From: CAVVNN01 sp963749605
Lineage (GTDB): Bacteria > Actinomycetota > Thermoleophilia > Solirubrobacterales > 70-9
Length of the DNA: 64,000 bases
NCBI GenBank assembly: GCA_963749605.1
Contig: CAVVNN010000004.1
Coordinates: 62,001 to 126,000, forward strand
Direction of reading: 5' to 3'
Part shown: positions 17,144-26,733 of the stretch, piece by piece
Numbering within the stretch: the first letter of the stretch is position 1
Layout of the letters: every line of letters starts with the position of its first letter
The notes under the pieces: generated by a model
What the model saw: the letters and a program-made list of their open reading frames with translations, nothing else
Databases searched by the model: none
Told to the model about the DNA's origin: nothing
Made by a program: the position numbers and the translations under genes

Positions 17144-18234
17144 GCGCGGAGCGACCAAGCGAGCGCGAGAGCGAGGCGCTGAAGCTCGCCTTCTACTTCG
17201 GCGAGCACGACCGCCACCGCGGGCGCTTCCTCTCCGAGGCCGTGCTCGACCTGTTCGAGCGGCGCGAGCTGGCGAGCGGTGTCCTGCTGCGCGGCGCCGA
17301 GGGCTTCGGCGCCGGACAGCGACTGCAGACGGATCGCCTGCTCTCGCTCTCCGAGGACCTGCCGCTCGTCGCCGTCGCCGTCGACAGCCCCGAGCGGATC
17401 GAGGCTGCCGTCCCCGAGCTGGTCGAGATGGCAGGCGACGGCCTCCTCACCCTCGAGCGCGCCCGCTTCGCCGCCGCCGGCCACCGGCCCGAGCACGAGC
17501 CCCACGAGGAGGTGAAACTGACCGTCTACACCGGCAGGCGCGGGCGGCTGGGGCGCACCCCGGCCCACGTCGGTGTGGTCGGCGCGCTCCATCGCCAGGG
17601 CGTTGCCGGCGCCACCGTCCTACTCGGCGTCGACGGCGCCATGCACGGGCGCCGCCACCGCGCCCGTTTCTTCTCGGGCAACACGGGGGTGCCGGCGATG
17701 ACGATCGCGGTCGGCGAGCGCGGCAGGATCGCCGCCGCTCTCGCCGAGCTCGACGGCTCCATGGGCAGGCCACTCGCCACCCTGGAGGCGGTCCGCGTTT
17801 GCAGGCGGGACGGCCGCGAGCTGGCTCGACCGCTGCCGCTTCCGGACGGCGACGAGGACGGCCTCGGCATCTGGACCAAGCTGATGGTCTACTGCTCGGA
17901 GCGCTCCGAGCACCGCGGCCATGCTTTGTACCTGGAGCTGATTCGCCGCCTGCGGGCCGAGGGAGCGACGGGAGCGACGGCGCTGCGCGGGGTCTGGGGC
18001 TATCACGGCGACCACGCGCCGCACGGCGACCGCCTGCTCGCGCTGCGCCGCCACGTCCCGATCGTCACCGTCGTCGTCGACACGCCCTCCCGCAGCGGGC
18101 GCTGGTTCGAGATCGCCGCCGAGCTGACCGAGGGGACCGGGCTCCTCACCAGCGAGACGGTGCCGGCGCTGCGGATCAGCGGTCCCGGCGGGCACCTCGA
18201 GGGCGGCCTGCAGCTCGCCGGCCCGCTGCCCTGA
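17140..18234 (+). CDS. Triple-DUF190 domain protein in the fluoride operon
   Basis: The 364-residue soluble protein contains three DUF190 modules in a row: about 12-112 (LKLAFYFGEHDRHRGRFLSE), 126-226 (VKLTVYTGRRGRL) and 246-350 (TKLMVYCSERSEHRGHALYL). Each ends with a LPLVAVAVDSPERI-type strand and helix. Modules 1 and 3 resemble each other most, while module 2 has lost several charged positions. Stand-alone DUF190 proteins are about 110 residues, often next to crcB, and have a PII-like ferredoxin fold that forms trimers. A three-in-one chain could mimic such a trimer. Role in fluoride response is inferred from the operon only. Confidence 0.85.
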   Translation: MSAERPSERESEALKLAFYFGEHDRHRGRFLSEAVLDLFERRELASGVLLRGAEGFGAGQRLQTDRLLSLSEDLPLVAVAVDSPERIEAAVPELVEMAGDGLLTLERARFAAAGHRPEHEPHEEVKLTVYTGRRGRLGRTPAHVGVVGALHRQGVAGATVLLGVDGAMHGRRHRARFFSGNTGVPAMTIAVGERGRIAAALAELDGSMGRPLATLEAVRVCRRDGRELARPLPLPDGDEDGLGIWTKLMVYCSERSEHRGHALYLELIRRLRAEGATGATALRGVWGYHGDHAPHGDRLLALRRHVPIVTVVVDTPSRSGRWFEIAAELTEGTGLLTSETVPALRISGPGGHLEGGLQLAGPLP

Positions 18235-18292
18235 GGGCTCGGTCCTGGCGCATCTCTCGCCGTCCGCCCCCCTCTTTACCTTGGAAGAGGAG

Positions 18293-19288
18293 ATGACGCA
18301 GCAGACCCTCACCGACACCTCAGCCCCGGCCAGGGTGCCCGCCCGCGAGCTCGAGGACGGGCAGCGGGTGGAGGGCGTGTTCGCGGTGCGCGAGCGCGAG
18401 CTGCGGCGCAAGCGCAACGGCGATCCCTGGCTGCGGCTGAGCCTCGGCGACGCCAGCGGCGCGGTCGAGGCGGTCTCCTGGGAGGACGCTGAGGTGCGCT
18501 ACGCGCTCGCCGGCTCCGGTTCCGCGGTCTTCGTCACCGGGGTCTTCGAAGCCAGCGACCGTTGGGGATCGAAGATCAAGCTCTCCGATATGCGCGAGGC
18601 GGCGCCGGAGGAGTACCGCGCCGCGGACCTCACCCCCGCGTCGGAGATTCCCTTCGAGCGCCTGGAGAGCGACCTTCGCGAGCTGCTCTTGACGGTGCAG
18701 GATCCGCAGCTGCGCGAGCTGCTCGCCCGCTTCTTCGGCGAGGGCTCGGCGATCTGGGAGCGCTTCCGCGACGCGCCGGCGGCGAAGGTCTACCACCAGG
18801 CCTACCGGCACGGGCTGCTCGAGCACACCCTCTCCGTCGCCCAGGCGGTCAGCGCCGCCGCGGCCTTCTTCCCCGGCATCGACCGCGACGTCGCCGTCAC
18901 CGGCGCGCTGATGCATGACATCGGCAAGACCCTTGCCTACAACGACGACCCGCTGGCGATCGACCTCACCGACGCCGGTCGCCTCCAGGGGGAGATCCCG
19001 CTCGGCTACTACCTGGTGCGCCGCGAAATCGAGGAGATCGCCGGCTTCGACACCTCGCTGGCACAGGCCGTCCTCCACATCATCCTCAGCCACCACGGCT
19101 CGCTGGAGCACGGCTCCCCGGTCGCCCCCGCCACCCGCGAGGCCGTCCTCGTCCACATGATCGACAACCTCGGTGGCCGGCTCGGCAGCTTCGACCGGCT
19201 CGAGCGCGAACTGCCCGAGGGCGAGTCCTGGTCGCGCTTCGACCGCGCGCTCTCCGGCTCGGCCTACTTCGGCCAGCGCGCCGCCTGA
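18293..19288 (+). CDS. OB-fold plus HD-domain protein (YhaM-like 3'-5' exoribonuclease family)
   Basis: The 331-residue product from ATG 18293, preceded by a purine-rich GGAAGAGGAG, has an N-terminal OB fold (about 20-105: RRKRNGDPWLRLSLGDASG) and an HD domain (about 160-290). The HD domain carries HGLLEHTLSVA, LMHDIGKT and ILSHHG, the metal-binding histidines and aspartate. This domain pair is that of Bacillus YhaM, a 3'-5' exonuclease acting on RNA or single-stranded DNA. A TTG at 18281 in frame is a weaker start. It follows the fluoride operon by 58 bases and may be read through from it. Confidence 0.8.
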   Translation: MTQQTLTDTSAPARVPARELEDGQRVEGVFAVRERELRRKRNGDPWLRLSLGDASGAVEAVSWEDAEVRYALAGSGSAVFVTGVFEASDRWGSKIKLSDMREAAPEEYRAADLTPASEIPFERLESDLRELLLTVQDPQLRELLARFFGEGSAIWERFRDAPAAKVYHQAYRHGLLEHTLSVAQAVSAAAAFFPGIDRDVAVTGALMHDIGKTLAYNDDPLAIDLTDAGRLQGEIPLGYYLVRREIEEIAGFDTSLAQAVLHIILSHHGSLEHGSPVAPATREAVLVHMIDNLGGRLGSFDRLERELPEGESWSRFDRALSGSAYFGQRAA

Positions 19289-19297
19289 CGGTCCCAA

Positions 19298-19347
19298 ACG
19301 CCGCCATACGGCGTCCTCAGTCGGCCGAATAGCACTGTTATTCGGCC
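19298..19347. terminator. Two adjacent perfect hairpins between an HD protein gene and pafBC
   Basis: ACGCCG (19298-19303) pairs with CGGCGT (19309-19314). GGCCGAATA (19323-19331) pairs perfectly with TATTCGGCC (19339-19347), with a 7-base loop, and a pyrimidine-rich tract follows. The most likely role is termination after the upstream gene. An operator or attenuator for pafBC, whose GTG lies 67 bases downstream, is the alternative. Confidence 0.5.
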
Positions 19348-19414
19348 TCCCTCCGTCCTTGTCTGGCGACGCCTGGGCCGCGTCAGGAGCCGGTCGCAGA
19401 CTATCCTGGCACCC

Positions 19415-21466
19415 GTGGCGAAGGACACCGAGAAGCTGATCCGCCAGCTCTCGCTGATCTCGTTCCTGATGGCCCAGGGGAGGCCGGTCTCGGCTCTGGA
19501 GATCAAGCGGGAGGTCGAGGGCTACAGCGACATGAACGACGACGCTTTCGCGCGCCGCTTCTATGCCGACCGCGCCGAGCTGGAAAGCCTCGGCATCCAG
19601 CTCGGGGTGGAGAAGCCGGGCGAGGGGTTCTTCGAGGCCGAGCTCTACTCGCTGCCTCCCGAGAACTTCTACCTCGAAGCGATCAAGTTCGAGGACAACG
19701 AGCTGGCGGCGCTCAGCACCGCGCTGCTGCTGCTCACCGACGGCGGCTTCGCCTACGCCGAGCCGCTGCGCCTGGCCCTCCAGCAGGTCGCCTGGGGCCA
19801 CCCGAACCCGCTCAACGAGGGCGAGCGGGCGCCAGTCGAGATGGCGATGACCGCCTCCGCCGGCGGCCGCGACCTCTCCCAGCGCCTCTCCAAGATCGAG
19901 ACCGCGATCTCACGCCGCAAGACGATCGAGTTCACCTACTTCACGATGGAGAGCGGCGAGACCGCGAAGCGCAAGGTCGACCCCTACCACCTGGTCTTCC
20001 GCAGCGGCCAGTTCTACCTGATCGGGCATTCGCACGAGCGCGACGCGGTGCGGGTCTTCCGCCTCTCCCGCATCCAGGGGAAGGTCGGCTACGCCACCAA
20101 GGCCGAGCACGACTTCTCTCCGCCCGAGGACTTCGACCGCCGCGACTACGGCAGCCGCGCCGACTGGCAGCTCGGCGAGATCAAGGGGAGGGCGAAGATC
20201 TTCGTCCGCGACCGCATCGCCTGGCTGATCGAGCGCGACTTCGGCGGCTACGGCGGGCTGCGCCCGGCGAAGAAGGCCGACGGCGCGCCCGGCAAGGGCT
20301 CGGTCTTCGAGACCGACTACGCCTCTCCCCGCGAGCTGATCGCCTGGGTGCTGCGCTGGCGCCAGAACGTGCAGATGCTCGCCCCCGAGGAGCTGCGCGA
20401 GGAGGTCGAGAGCCGTCTCTCCCTGCTCCGCGAGCGTCACCAGAGCGGCTTCGAGCCGGCCAAGGTCGTCGACCGCCCGCTGCGCGACGCGCCGCGCAGC
20501 GCCCGCTCCAACGGTCGCGGCGAGGCGGCGATTCGCCCCGAGCGCTTCGCCCGCCTGGTGACGCTTGCCGGCCTCCTGATCGAAGCGGCGAAGCGCGGCG
20601 AGCGCCTCCAGGTGGCCGAGCTGCGGCAGCGGCTGGAGCTGACCGAGGAGGAGCTGCGCGAAGACGTCGACCTGCTCAACGTCGTCAACTTCGGCGGTGG
20701 CACCTACGTCCTCTACGCGGAATACCTCGGCGACGAGATCGAGGTCGACTCCGAGCCCTACGGCGACAACTTCGCCCGCCCGGCGCGGTTGCTGCCGCTG
20801 GAGGCGAAGGCGCTGGTCGCCGCGATCGACCTCTTCGGCGACCACCTGCCGCAGAGCGGCCTGCAGAGCGCCCGCGGCAAGATCGTCGATGCGCTCGGCC
20901 ACGACCCCTCCGAGGAGGGGCTGGAGATCGCCGCCGGGGGCGGCGACGACGCGGCGCTCGCCCGTGTCGTCAACGACGCGATCGCCGGCAGCCACGTGCT
21001 CGAGCTGAAGTACTACAAGGAGAACGAGGACCAGTTCACCGACCGCTCGGTCGAGCCCTACCGGCTGGAGAACGGGCGCGAGGGCTGGTACGTGGAGTGC
21101 TACGACCTGACAAAAGAAGGAGTGCGCCACTTCAAGCTCGACCGGATCAAGACGGCGACCGCCTCCGACCGCACCTTCGAGCCGCGACCGGAGGTGGAGG
21201 AGCTGGCCGGGGTGGAGGGGTGGATGACCCATGGCGAGGTGCCGACCGCCCACGTCGCCCGCGTCTGGGTCTCGCCGGAGCGGGCGCGCTGGCTGCGCGA
21301 GGAGCGCACCGTGGTCGAGGAGCTCGCCGACGGCGCCGTCGTGGTCGAGCTTCCCTACGCGGGAACGTCCTGGCTGGTGCGGGAGATCCTGCGCGGCGCC
21401 GGCGACCTCGTCGTGCTCGAGCCCGAGGACGCCCGCGAGGCGATCGCCAAAGAGGTCGCGGGCTGA
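19415..21466 (+). CDS. pafBC: Fused PafB-PafC WYL-domain transcriptional regulator
   Basis: The 683-residue protein has two copies of the HTH-WYL-WCX layout. The first HTH is at about 1-70 and the first WYL domain at about 165-230 (FTYFTMESGETAKRKVDPYH). The second HTH is at about 375-440 (RFARLVTLAGLLIEAAKRGE) and the second WYL at about 530-590 (ELKYYKENEDQFTDRSVEPY, DRIKTA). In mycobacteria separate PafB and PafC form a heterodimer that activates most LexA-independent DNA-damage genes; fused forms are known in other actinobacteria. The WYL domain is thought to sense nucleic acid. It is probably a DNA-damage activator in the cytoplasm. No proteasome genes are visible nearby. Confidence 0.88.
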   Translation: MAKDTEKLIRQLSLISFLMAQGRPVSALEIKREVEGYSDMNDDAFARRFYADRAELESLGIQLGVEKPGEGFFEAELYSLPPENFYLEAIKFEDNELAALSTALLLLTDGGFAYAEPLRLALQQVAWGHPNPLNEGERAPVEMAMTASAGGRDLSQRLSKIETAISRRKTIEFTYFTMESGETAKRKVDPYHLVFRSGQFYLIGHSHERDAVRVFRLSRIQGKVGYATKAEHDFSPPEDFDRRDYGSRADWQLGEIKGRAKIFVRDRIAWLIERDFGGYGGLRPAKKADGAPGKGSVFETDYASPRELIAWVLRWRQNVQMLAPEELREEVESRLSLLRERHQSGFEPAKVVDRPLRDAPRSARSNGRGEAAIRPERFARLVTLAGLLIEAAKRGERLQVAELRQRLELTEEELREDVDLLNVVNFGGGTYVLYAEYLGDEIEVDSEPYGDNFARPARLLPLEAKALVAAIDLFGDHLPQSGLQSARGKIVDALGHDPSEEGLEIAAGGGDDAALARVVNDAIAGSHVLELKYYKENEDQFTDRSVEPYRLENGREGWYVECYDLTKEGVRHFKLDRIKTATASDRTFEPRPEVEELAGVEGWMTHGEVPTAHVARVWVSPERARWLREERTVVEELADGAVVVELPYAGTSWLVREILRGAGDLVVLEPEDAREAIAKEVAG

Positions 21467-21502
21467 GTGGCGCGACGACTGATGAGTTGACCACACCATA
21501 GG

Positions 21503-22276
21503 GTGGAAAAACCGACAGTCGTGCTCGTCGAGGCGCCCGGACATCCAGAGATAGCACGCATCGTCGCCCCCAACCCCGGGCCGATGACCCACGAGGGGAC
21601 CAACACCTACCTCTACGGGTCGGCGCCCTGCGCGGTGATCGACCCCGGGCCCGACGACGCAGGACATCTCGACGCGGTGCGCGCCGCGGCGGAGGAGCGG
21701 GGCGGGATCGGCACGGTCCTGCTCACCCACAGCCACGGCGACCACGCCGCAGGAGCCGAGCTGCTGGCCGCTCTGGTGGAGGGGGGCGGATCGCAGGCGC
21801 CGCCGGTCGTCCTGCCCTCCGGCGGGGAGACGCACGCCGGGCTGCGCGCCCTCGCCACCCCCGGCCACGCCGCCGACCACGTCTGCTTCCTCACCGCCGA
21901 CCGCGTCTGCTTCAGCGGCGACCTGGTGTTGGGAGAGGGCTCGACCTTCGTCCCGCCCGACGGCGGCTCGCTGGCCTCTTACATGGAGTCGCTGCGCCTG
22001 CTCCAGGACGAGCGGATCGAGTTGATCTGCCCGGGGCACGGCCTGTGGATAACCGACCCCGCGGCGAAGCTCGCCGAGTACGTCGCACACCGCGAGATGC
22101 GCGAGCGTCGCCTCCTCGCCGCCCTCGACCGCGGCGAGCGCTCCCGCGAGGCGCTGCTGGCCGAGGTCTGGGACGACGTCCCCGGCGAGCTCCGCCCGGT
22201 CGCTGCGATCGTCCTGGAGGCTCACCTGCAGAAGCTCGAGGCCGAGGGCCGTCTTCCTGGCCGGCTGGCCAGCTAA
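21503..22276 (+). CDS. MBL-fold metallo-hydrolase (LACTB2-like)
   Basis: The 257-residue protein has THSHGDHAAGAELL (the HxHxDH metal motif near 74-79), TPGHAADHVCF and FSGDLVLG, followed by CPGHG, completing the di-metal site. The opening PNPGPMTHEGTNTYL and the C-terminal winged-helix-like tail (about 190-257) are those of the LACTB2/glyoxalase-II-related group, whose human member is an RNA endonuclease. The bacterial substrate is unknown. It starts with GTG 36 bases after pafBC, so co-transcription with it is likely. Confidence 0.85.
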   Translation: MEKPTVVLVEAPGHPEIARIVAPNPGPMTHEGTNTYLYGSAPCAVIDPGPDDAGHLDAVRAAAEERGGIGTVLLTHSHGDHAAGAELLAALVEGGGSQAPPVVLPSGGETHAGLRALATPGHAADHVCFLTADRVCFSGDLVLGEGSTFVPPDGGSLASYMESLRLLQDERIELICPGHGLWITDPAAKLAEYVAHREMRERRLLAALDRGERSREALLAEVWDDVPGELRPVAAIVLEAHLQKLEAEGRLPGRLAS

Positions 22277-22302
22277 ATAGGGCGATCGGTAATGTGGGCG
22301 CG

Positions 22303-24685
22303 GTGAGGCGAAAGCGCGCAGTGCGGGCCGGGTTGCTGGCGGGAGCGGCCGGCACCGGCCTGGCGGCTGCGACGACGGCCGCCGCCTGGCACTGGCTGGC
22401 GCGGCGGCCGCTTCCCAAGCAGGAGGGGACGATCGAGGTCGATGGGCTCGAGGGCCGGGTGCGGGTGCGGCGCGACCGCTGGGGCGTCCCCCACATAGAG
22501 GCCGGCTCCCCCGCGGACATCTGGTTCGCCGAGGGCTTCTGCCACGGGCAGGATCGCCTCTGGCAGATGGACTTCTATCGCCGGGTCGTCAGCGGGCGGG
22601 TCTCCGAGTTCGCCGGGCCGGAGGGGCTGCCGGTCGACCGGCTGATGCGGACGCTGGGAATGCGGCGCGCGGCGCTGCGCGAGGAAGAGGCGCTCGACCC
22701 CGAGCTGCGCGCCCTGCTCGAGCGCTTCTGCGAGGGGGTCGACGCCGCCGCGGCAAGCGCCAAGGCGCGGCCCTTCGAGATGCAGCTCCTGCGGCTTGAT
22801 TTCGCTCCCTGGCGCCCCGCCGACATCCTCGGCCTCGGCAAGCTGCTCGCCTTCGGCCTCTCCACCAACTGGGAGCGGGAGCTGCTGCACGCCGACATGG
22901 TGCGCGCCCTCGGCCCCGAGCTGACCGCGACGCTCGACCCCGGCTACCCGGCAGGCAACCCGGTGGTGACGCAGGATGCGTGGTCGGGCGACGGCCTCGC
23001 GATCGCCGAGCAGATCGACGCGGTGCGGCACTCGATCGGGCTGGCGGCGGAGGCCAGCGGCTCGAACAACTGGGCGGTTAGCGGAGCGCGGAGCGCGACC
23101 GGCTCGCCGCTGATCGCCGGCGACCCGCACCTGCCCCCGAGCATGCCTGGCATCTGGTACCAGGTCGGCCTCACCCTCGGCGAGCGCTTCGTCCGCGGCG
23201 CCTCGCTGCCGGGCATGCCCGGCGTCTACATGGGCCAGAACAACGACGTCTGCTGGACCTTCACCAACGTGATGGCCGACGTGCAGGATCTCTTCGTGGA
23301 GAGGGTCGAGGGCGAGCGCTACCTGTTCGAGGACGAGTGGCGCCCGCTCGAGCTGGTGCGGGAGGAGATCGCCGTCAAGGGGCGCGCGGAGCCCGAGGTC
23401 CTCGACGTGCGCGTCACCCACCACGGCCCGATCGTCAACGAGGCGCTCGGCGCCGACGAGGCCGAGCCGCTCGCCCTGCGCTGGCAGACCCTGGACGAAC
23501 CGACCGCCTTCCGCGGCATGTTCGAGCTGCACGACATCGGCTCCGGTCCGGAGCTGGTCGCCGGGCTGGAGGGCCACACCTCGCCCGCCTCCAACCTCGT
23601 CTGGGCCGACCGCCACGGCTCGATCGGCTACAAGCTGATCGGCCGCCTGCCGCTGCGCCGCGGCGGCTGCCCCGACCTTCCCAAGCCCGGCTGGACGGGG
23701 GAGTTCGAGTGGGAGGGGACGATCCCCTACGACGAGCTGCCCGAGACGATCGACCCCGAGAGCGGCCTCCTCGTCACCGCCAACAACCGCATCGTCGGCG
23801 ACTCCTACCCGCACCACATCACCAGCGAGTGGCTGGACGGCTTCCGCGCCCAGCGGATCGAGGACCTGCTGCGGGCGAGCGATGAGCACGACGTCGAGAG
23901 CTTCGAGCAGATGCAGTCCGACAACCTCTCGATCCCGGGGCTGGAGGCGGCGCGGCGACTGGGCCGGCTGGCGCCCGAGGGCCAGCGCGAGCGAAGCGCG
24001 GTCGAGCGGCTGCGCAGCTGGGACGGGCGGCTCGACCCCGGACACGATCGCCGGCACGATCTACCAGGCCTTCCTGCTGCGGCTTGCGCGCGAGGTCGCG
24101 CGGGCGGCGATCGGCGACCGCGACCTGGCGGAGCGCTGGCTCGACCGCGCCGACAACGGCTTCATGCCCCACGTCACCTCGCCCTGGCGCTGGCACTCCC
24201 ACCTGATGGACCTCTGGGAGGAGGCCGACGAGGGGCTGATCGGGCGGCCCTGGGACGAGCTGGCGCTGGAAGCGCTTGGCGGCGCGCTCGACGACCTCGG
24301 CGACCGCTTCGGGCCCGACCCCGAGGGCTGGCGCTGGGGGCACGTGCACGAGATGGAGTTCCCCCACCCGCTCGGCGAGGCCAATCCGCTGCTGCGCAAG
24401 CTGCTCAACCGGCGGCTGAGGGCAGGGGGCGCGCAGGAGACCGTGAGCCAGATCGCCTACGACCCCAACGACCCCTACAAAGCCGTCTGGGCGCCGAGCT
24501 GGCGGATGGTCGCCGACCCGACCGCGCCGGAGCGCTCCCGCTGGCAGATGTTCACCGGCCAGTCCGGCCACCCCGCCAGCCCCCACTACGACGACCTCCA
24601 GCCCGACTGGCTGGAGGGGCGGACGCAGCCGATGGCGGGCGAGGGCCCCTGGCGCGAGCTGGACCTGGTCCCTTCCGGCGCCTGA
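22303..24685 (+). pseudogene. Penicillin acylase-family Ntn amidohydrolase, frameshifted
   Basis: With one frame correction this is a full-length protein of about 793 residues. The N-terminus has a hydrophobic signal or anchor (about 8-30) and the alpha chain VRVRRDRWGVPHIEA. SGSNNWAVSG places the N-terminal nucleophile at Ser254, where family members cut themselves into two chains. The beta chain includes GDPHLPPSMPGIWYQV and, after the break, MADPTAPERSRW-type sequence near the end. The frame changes at 24040-24042: dropping one G from CCCCGGACAC gives GRLDPDTIAGTIYQ. The family hydrolyses amides such as acyl-homoserine lactones or penicillins. The break is probably a sequence error. Confidence 0.82.
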
Positions 24686-24835
24686 GCGCACCCCCGCGAG
24701 CGCTTGGGGGGCGGCGTATCGGACTTTGACCGCACTGGAGTGGGTAAGAGTCCGCAGCGGCGAGGCGTGCAGGGGTCGCTGCAGGCGCACCCGACGGCGG
24801 CGGGGCGAATCGATCGCCGTGCAGAATGGTTGGGG

Positions 24836-26321
24836 ATGGATATGGCCGATCGCGCTCGACCAGTCGCGCGCGCCCGCGTGCCGGCGCTGGGGGCGGCGCT
24901 GGCTGCGCTCGTTCTGGCGACTGCGTGGCAAGGGGGCGCCGCCTCGCCTGCCATGGGGGCTGCGGCCCGCTCCACGGTCGTCCGCTTTCGCGGGCATGAG
25001 GTCAGGGCGCCCGCCTCGTGGCCTGTCTACAGGCTCTCCCGGCGCCCACGGATGTGCGTGCGGCTCGACCGCCGCGCGGTCTACCTCGGGACGCCGTCGG
25101 CGAGCCAGCGCTGCCCCGCCCACGCGGTCGGCCGCCGCCGGGCGATCCTCCTCGACCCGGGTACGGGGGCACGGGCCGCTCAGGCCTCGGCCCGGGCCTC
25201 CGCCGCACCGGGAGGCGCCGCGACCCAGGCCAGCTCGACCGCCACATCCGGCCCCTTCACCGGCCTTGGCTTCGACGCCTGCTCCGCGCCCTCCTCGCGG
25301 ACGATGTCGGCCTGGTCCTCCTCGCCCTACCAGGCCATCGGCGTCTACATCGGCGGCGCCAACCGCGCCTGCTCGCAGCCGAACCTGACCACGAGCTGGG
25401 TCGGCGCCCAGGTCGCCGCCGGCTGGCATTTGATCCCGACCTACGTCGGGCTGCAGGCGCCGACGAGCAGCTGCGGCAGCTGCGCCAAGCTCAGCTCCAA
25501 CAAGGCGACCGGGCAGGGGACCGCGCAGGCCGAAGACGCCGTCGAGCGACGCGCAGAGCGTCGGGATCGGCCCCGGCAACCCGATCTACTTCGACATGGA
25601 GGCCTACACGCGCACCTCCAGCGCCAGCAGGGCCACCCTCACCTTCCTCTCCGCCTGGACCACGCAGCTGCACGTGCTCGGCTACGCCTCCGGCGTCTAC
25701 AGCAGCAGCGCCTCCGGCATCGCCGACATCGCCGGCGAAGTCGGCACCGGCTACCTCCTCCCCGACGACCTCTGGATGGCCAACTGGAACGGCCGGGAGG
25801 ACACGCTCGACCCCTATGTGCCGAGCACCTCCTGGAACAAGCACCAGCGGATCCACCAGTTCCGCGGCGGCCACAACGAGACCTACGGAGGGGTGACGAT
25901 CGACATCGACGGCGACTACGTCGAAGGAGCGACCGTCGGCGCCGGCGCTTCCCCGCCGCCACCCCTGCCGCCGCTCACCGTCTCGCGGGTGAAGCCGGTT
26001 GCGGGGACGGTGCGGGTTACGGTTCGCTGCGGCTGGGCGAGCGGCGAAACCTGCCCCGGGCAGATCGTCCTTCGCTCCCACGTCAGGGTCGCGGTCCGCG
26101 CACGCCGCGGCGCCAGGGCCGTGAAGACCAAAGTCATCCGGGTGGCCGTCGCCCACCGCATCTTCAACCTCGGCGGCGGCCGCACCCACACCTTCCTCGT
26201 CACTCTCAACACCCGCGGCCGCCCGCTGCTGCACGAAGCGGGAACGCTCGAGGCCCAGCTGCTGGTGGCGATCCCCGGCGCCCGCACCGTCCGCGCGGTC
26301 GAACTCAGGCGCGCGCGATGA
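24836..26321 (+). pseudogene. Secreted DUF1906 glycoside-hydrolase-like protein, frameshifted
   Basis: The N-terminus (MDMADRARP from 24836) carries a signal peptide (about 15-42). GPFTGLGFDACSAPS, GVYIGGANRACSQPNLT and GWHLIPTYVGLQAP mark a DUF1906 domain, a TIM-barrel related to lysozyme-like GH25 enzymes and mycobacterial Rv2525c. The frame changes between 25541 and 25550; past it the protein continues as GIGPGNPIYFDMEAYTR, LWMANWNG and TIDIDGDY, then a basic beta-rich tail to 26321. Removing one G at GTCGAGC restores AEDAVSDAQSVG. It probably acts on cell-wall or exported glycans. It overlaps the next gene by four bases (ATGA). Confidence 0.78.
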
Positions 26322-26719
26322 TCGAGCATGACTCTCCCTCTCAGCTGATAGACGCGAGGATCGAGGAGCTGGGCGATTGGCGGGGCGAGACGCTCGCCCG
26401 GGTCCGAGAGCTGATCAAGCAGGCCGACCCCGAGGTGGTCGAGGAGTGGAAATGGCGAGGCGTTCCGACCTGGTACCACGCCGGAATGATCTGCACCGGT
26501 GAGACGTACAAGAGTGTCGTGAAGATGACCTTCGCCAAGGGCGCCTCGTTGGAGGACCCTTCAGGCCTCTTCAACTCCAGCCTCGAGGGCAACACCAGGC
26601 GCGCCATCGATTTCCACGAGGGCGACGAGATCGATGAGAAGGCGTTGAAGGCGCTCATTCGCGCCGCCGTGGCGCTGAACACGTCCTCAGCCGGCCAGCG
26701 GCCGGGGACGAGGGCGTAG
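26318..26719 (+). CDS. DUF1801-family protein
   Basis: The 133-residue soluble protein starts at ATG 26318, overlapping the stop of the DUF1906 gene. Diagnostic segments are VEEWKWRGVPTWYHAGMICT (about 40-60) and KMTFAKGASLEDP, typical of the YdhG/DUF1801 fold, whose biochemical role is not known. It is probably co-translated with the upstream secreted protein, although no functional link is obvious. It converges on the PfpI-family gene, with 14 bases between the stop codons. Confidence 0.85.
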   Translation: MIEHDSPSQLIDARIEELGDWRGETLARVRELIKQADPEVVEEWKWRGVPTWYHAGMICTGETYKSVVKMTFAKGASLEDPSGLFNSSLEGNTRRAIDFHEGDEIDEKALKALIRAAVALNTSSAGQRPGTRA

Positions 26720-26733
26720 ACGACCGAGAGGGT

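Noticed and set aside
19910..22225. 771-codon open frame antisense to pafBC and the MBL gene
   Set aside because: It is a shadow of two well-supported genes; low complexity and no recognisable fold or motif.
24686..24720. CCCCC/GGGGG pairing after the penicillin acylase gene
   Set aside because: A single-base run pairing is easily found by chance at this GC content.
24704..24835. N-terminal extension of the DUF1906 gene to 24704
   Set aside because: The added residues are basic and non-conserved and precede a normal signal peptide that starts at 24836.
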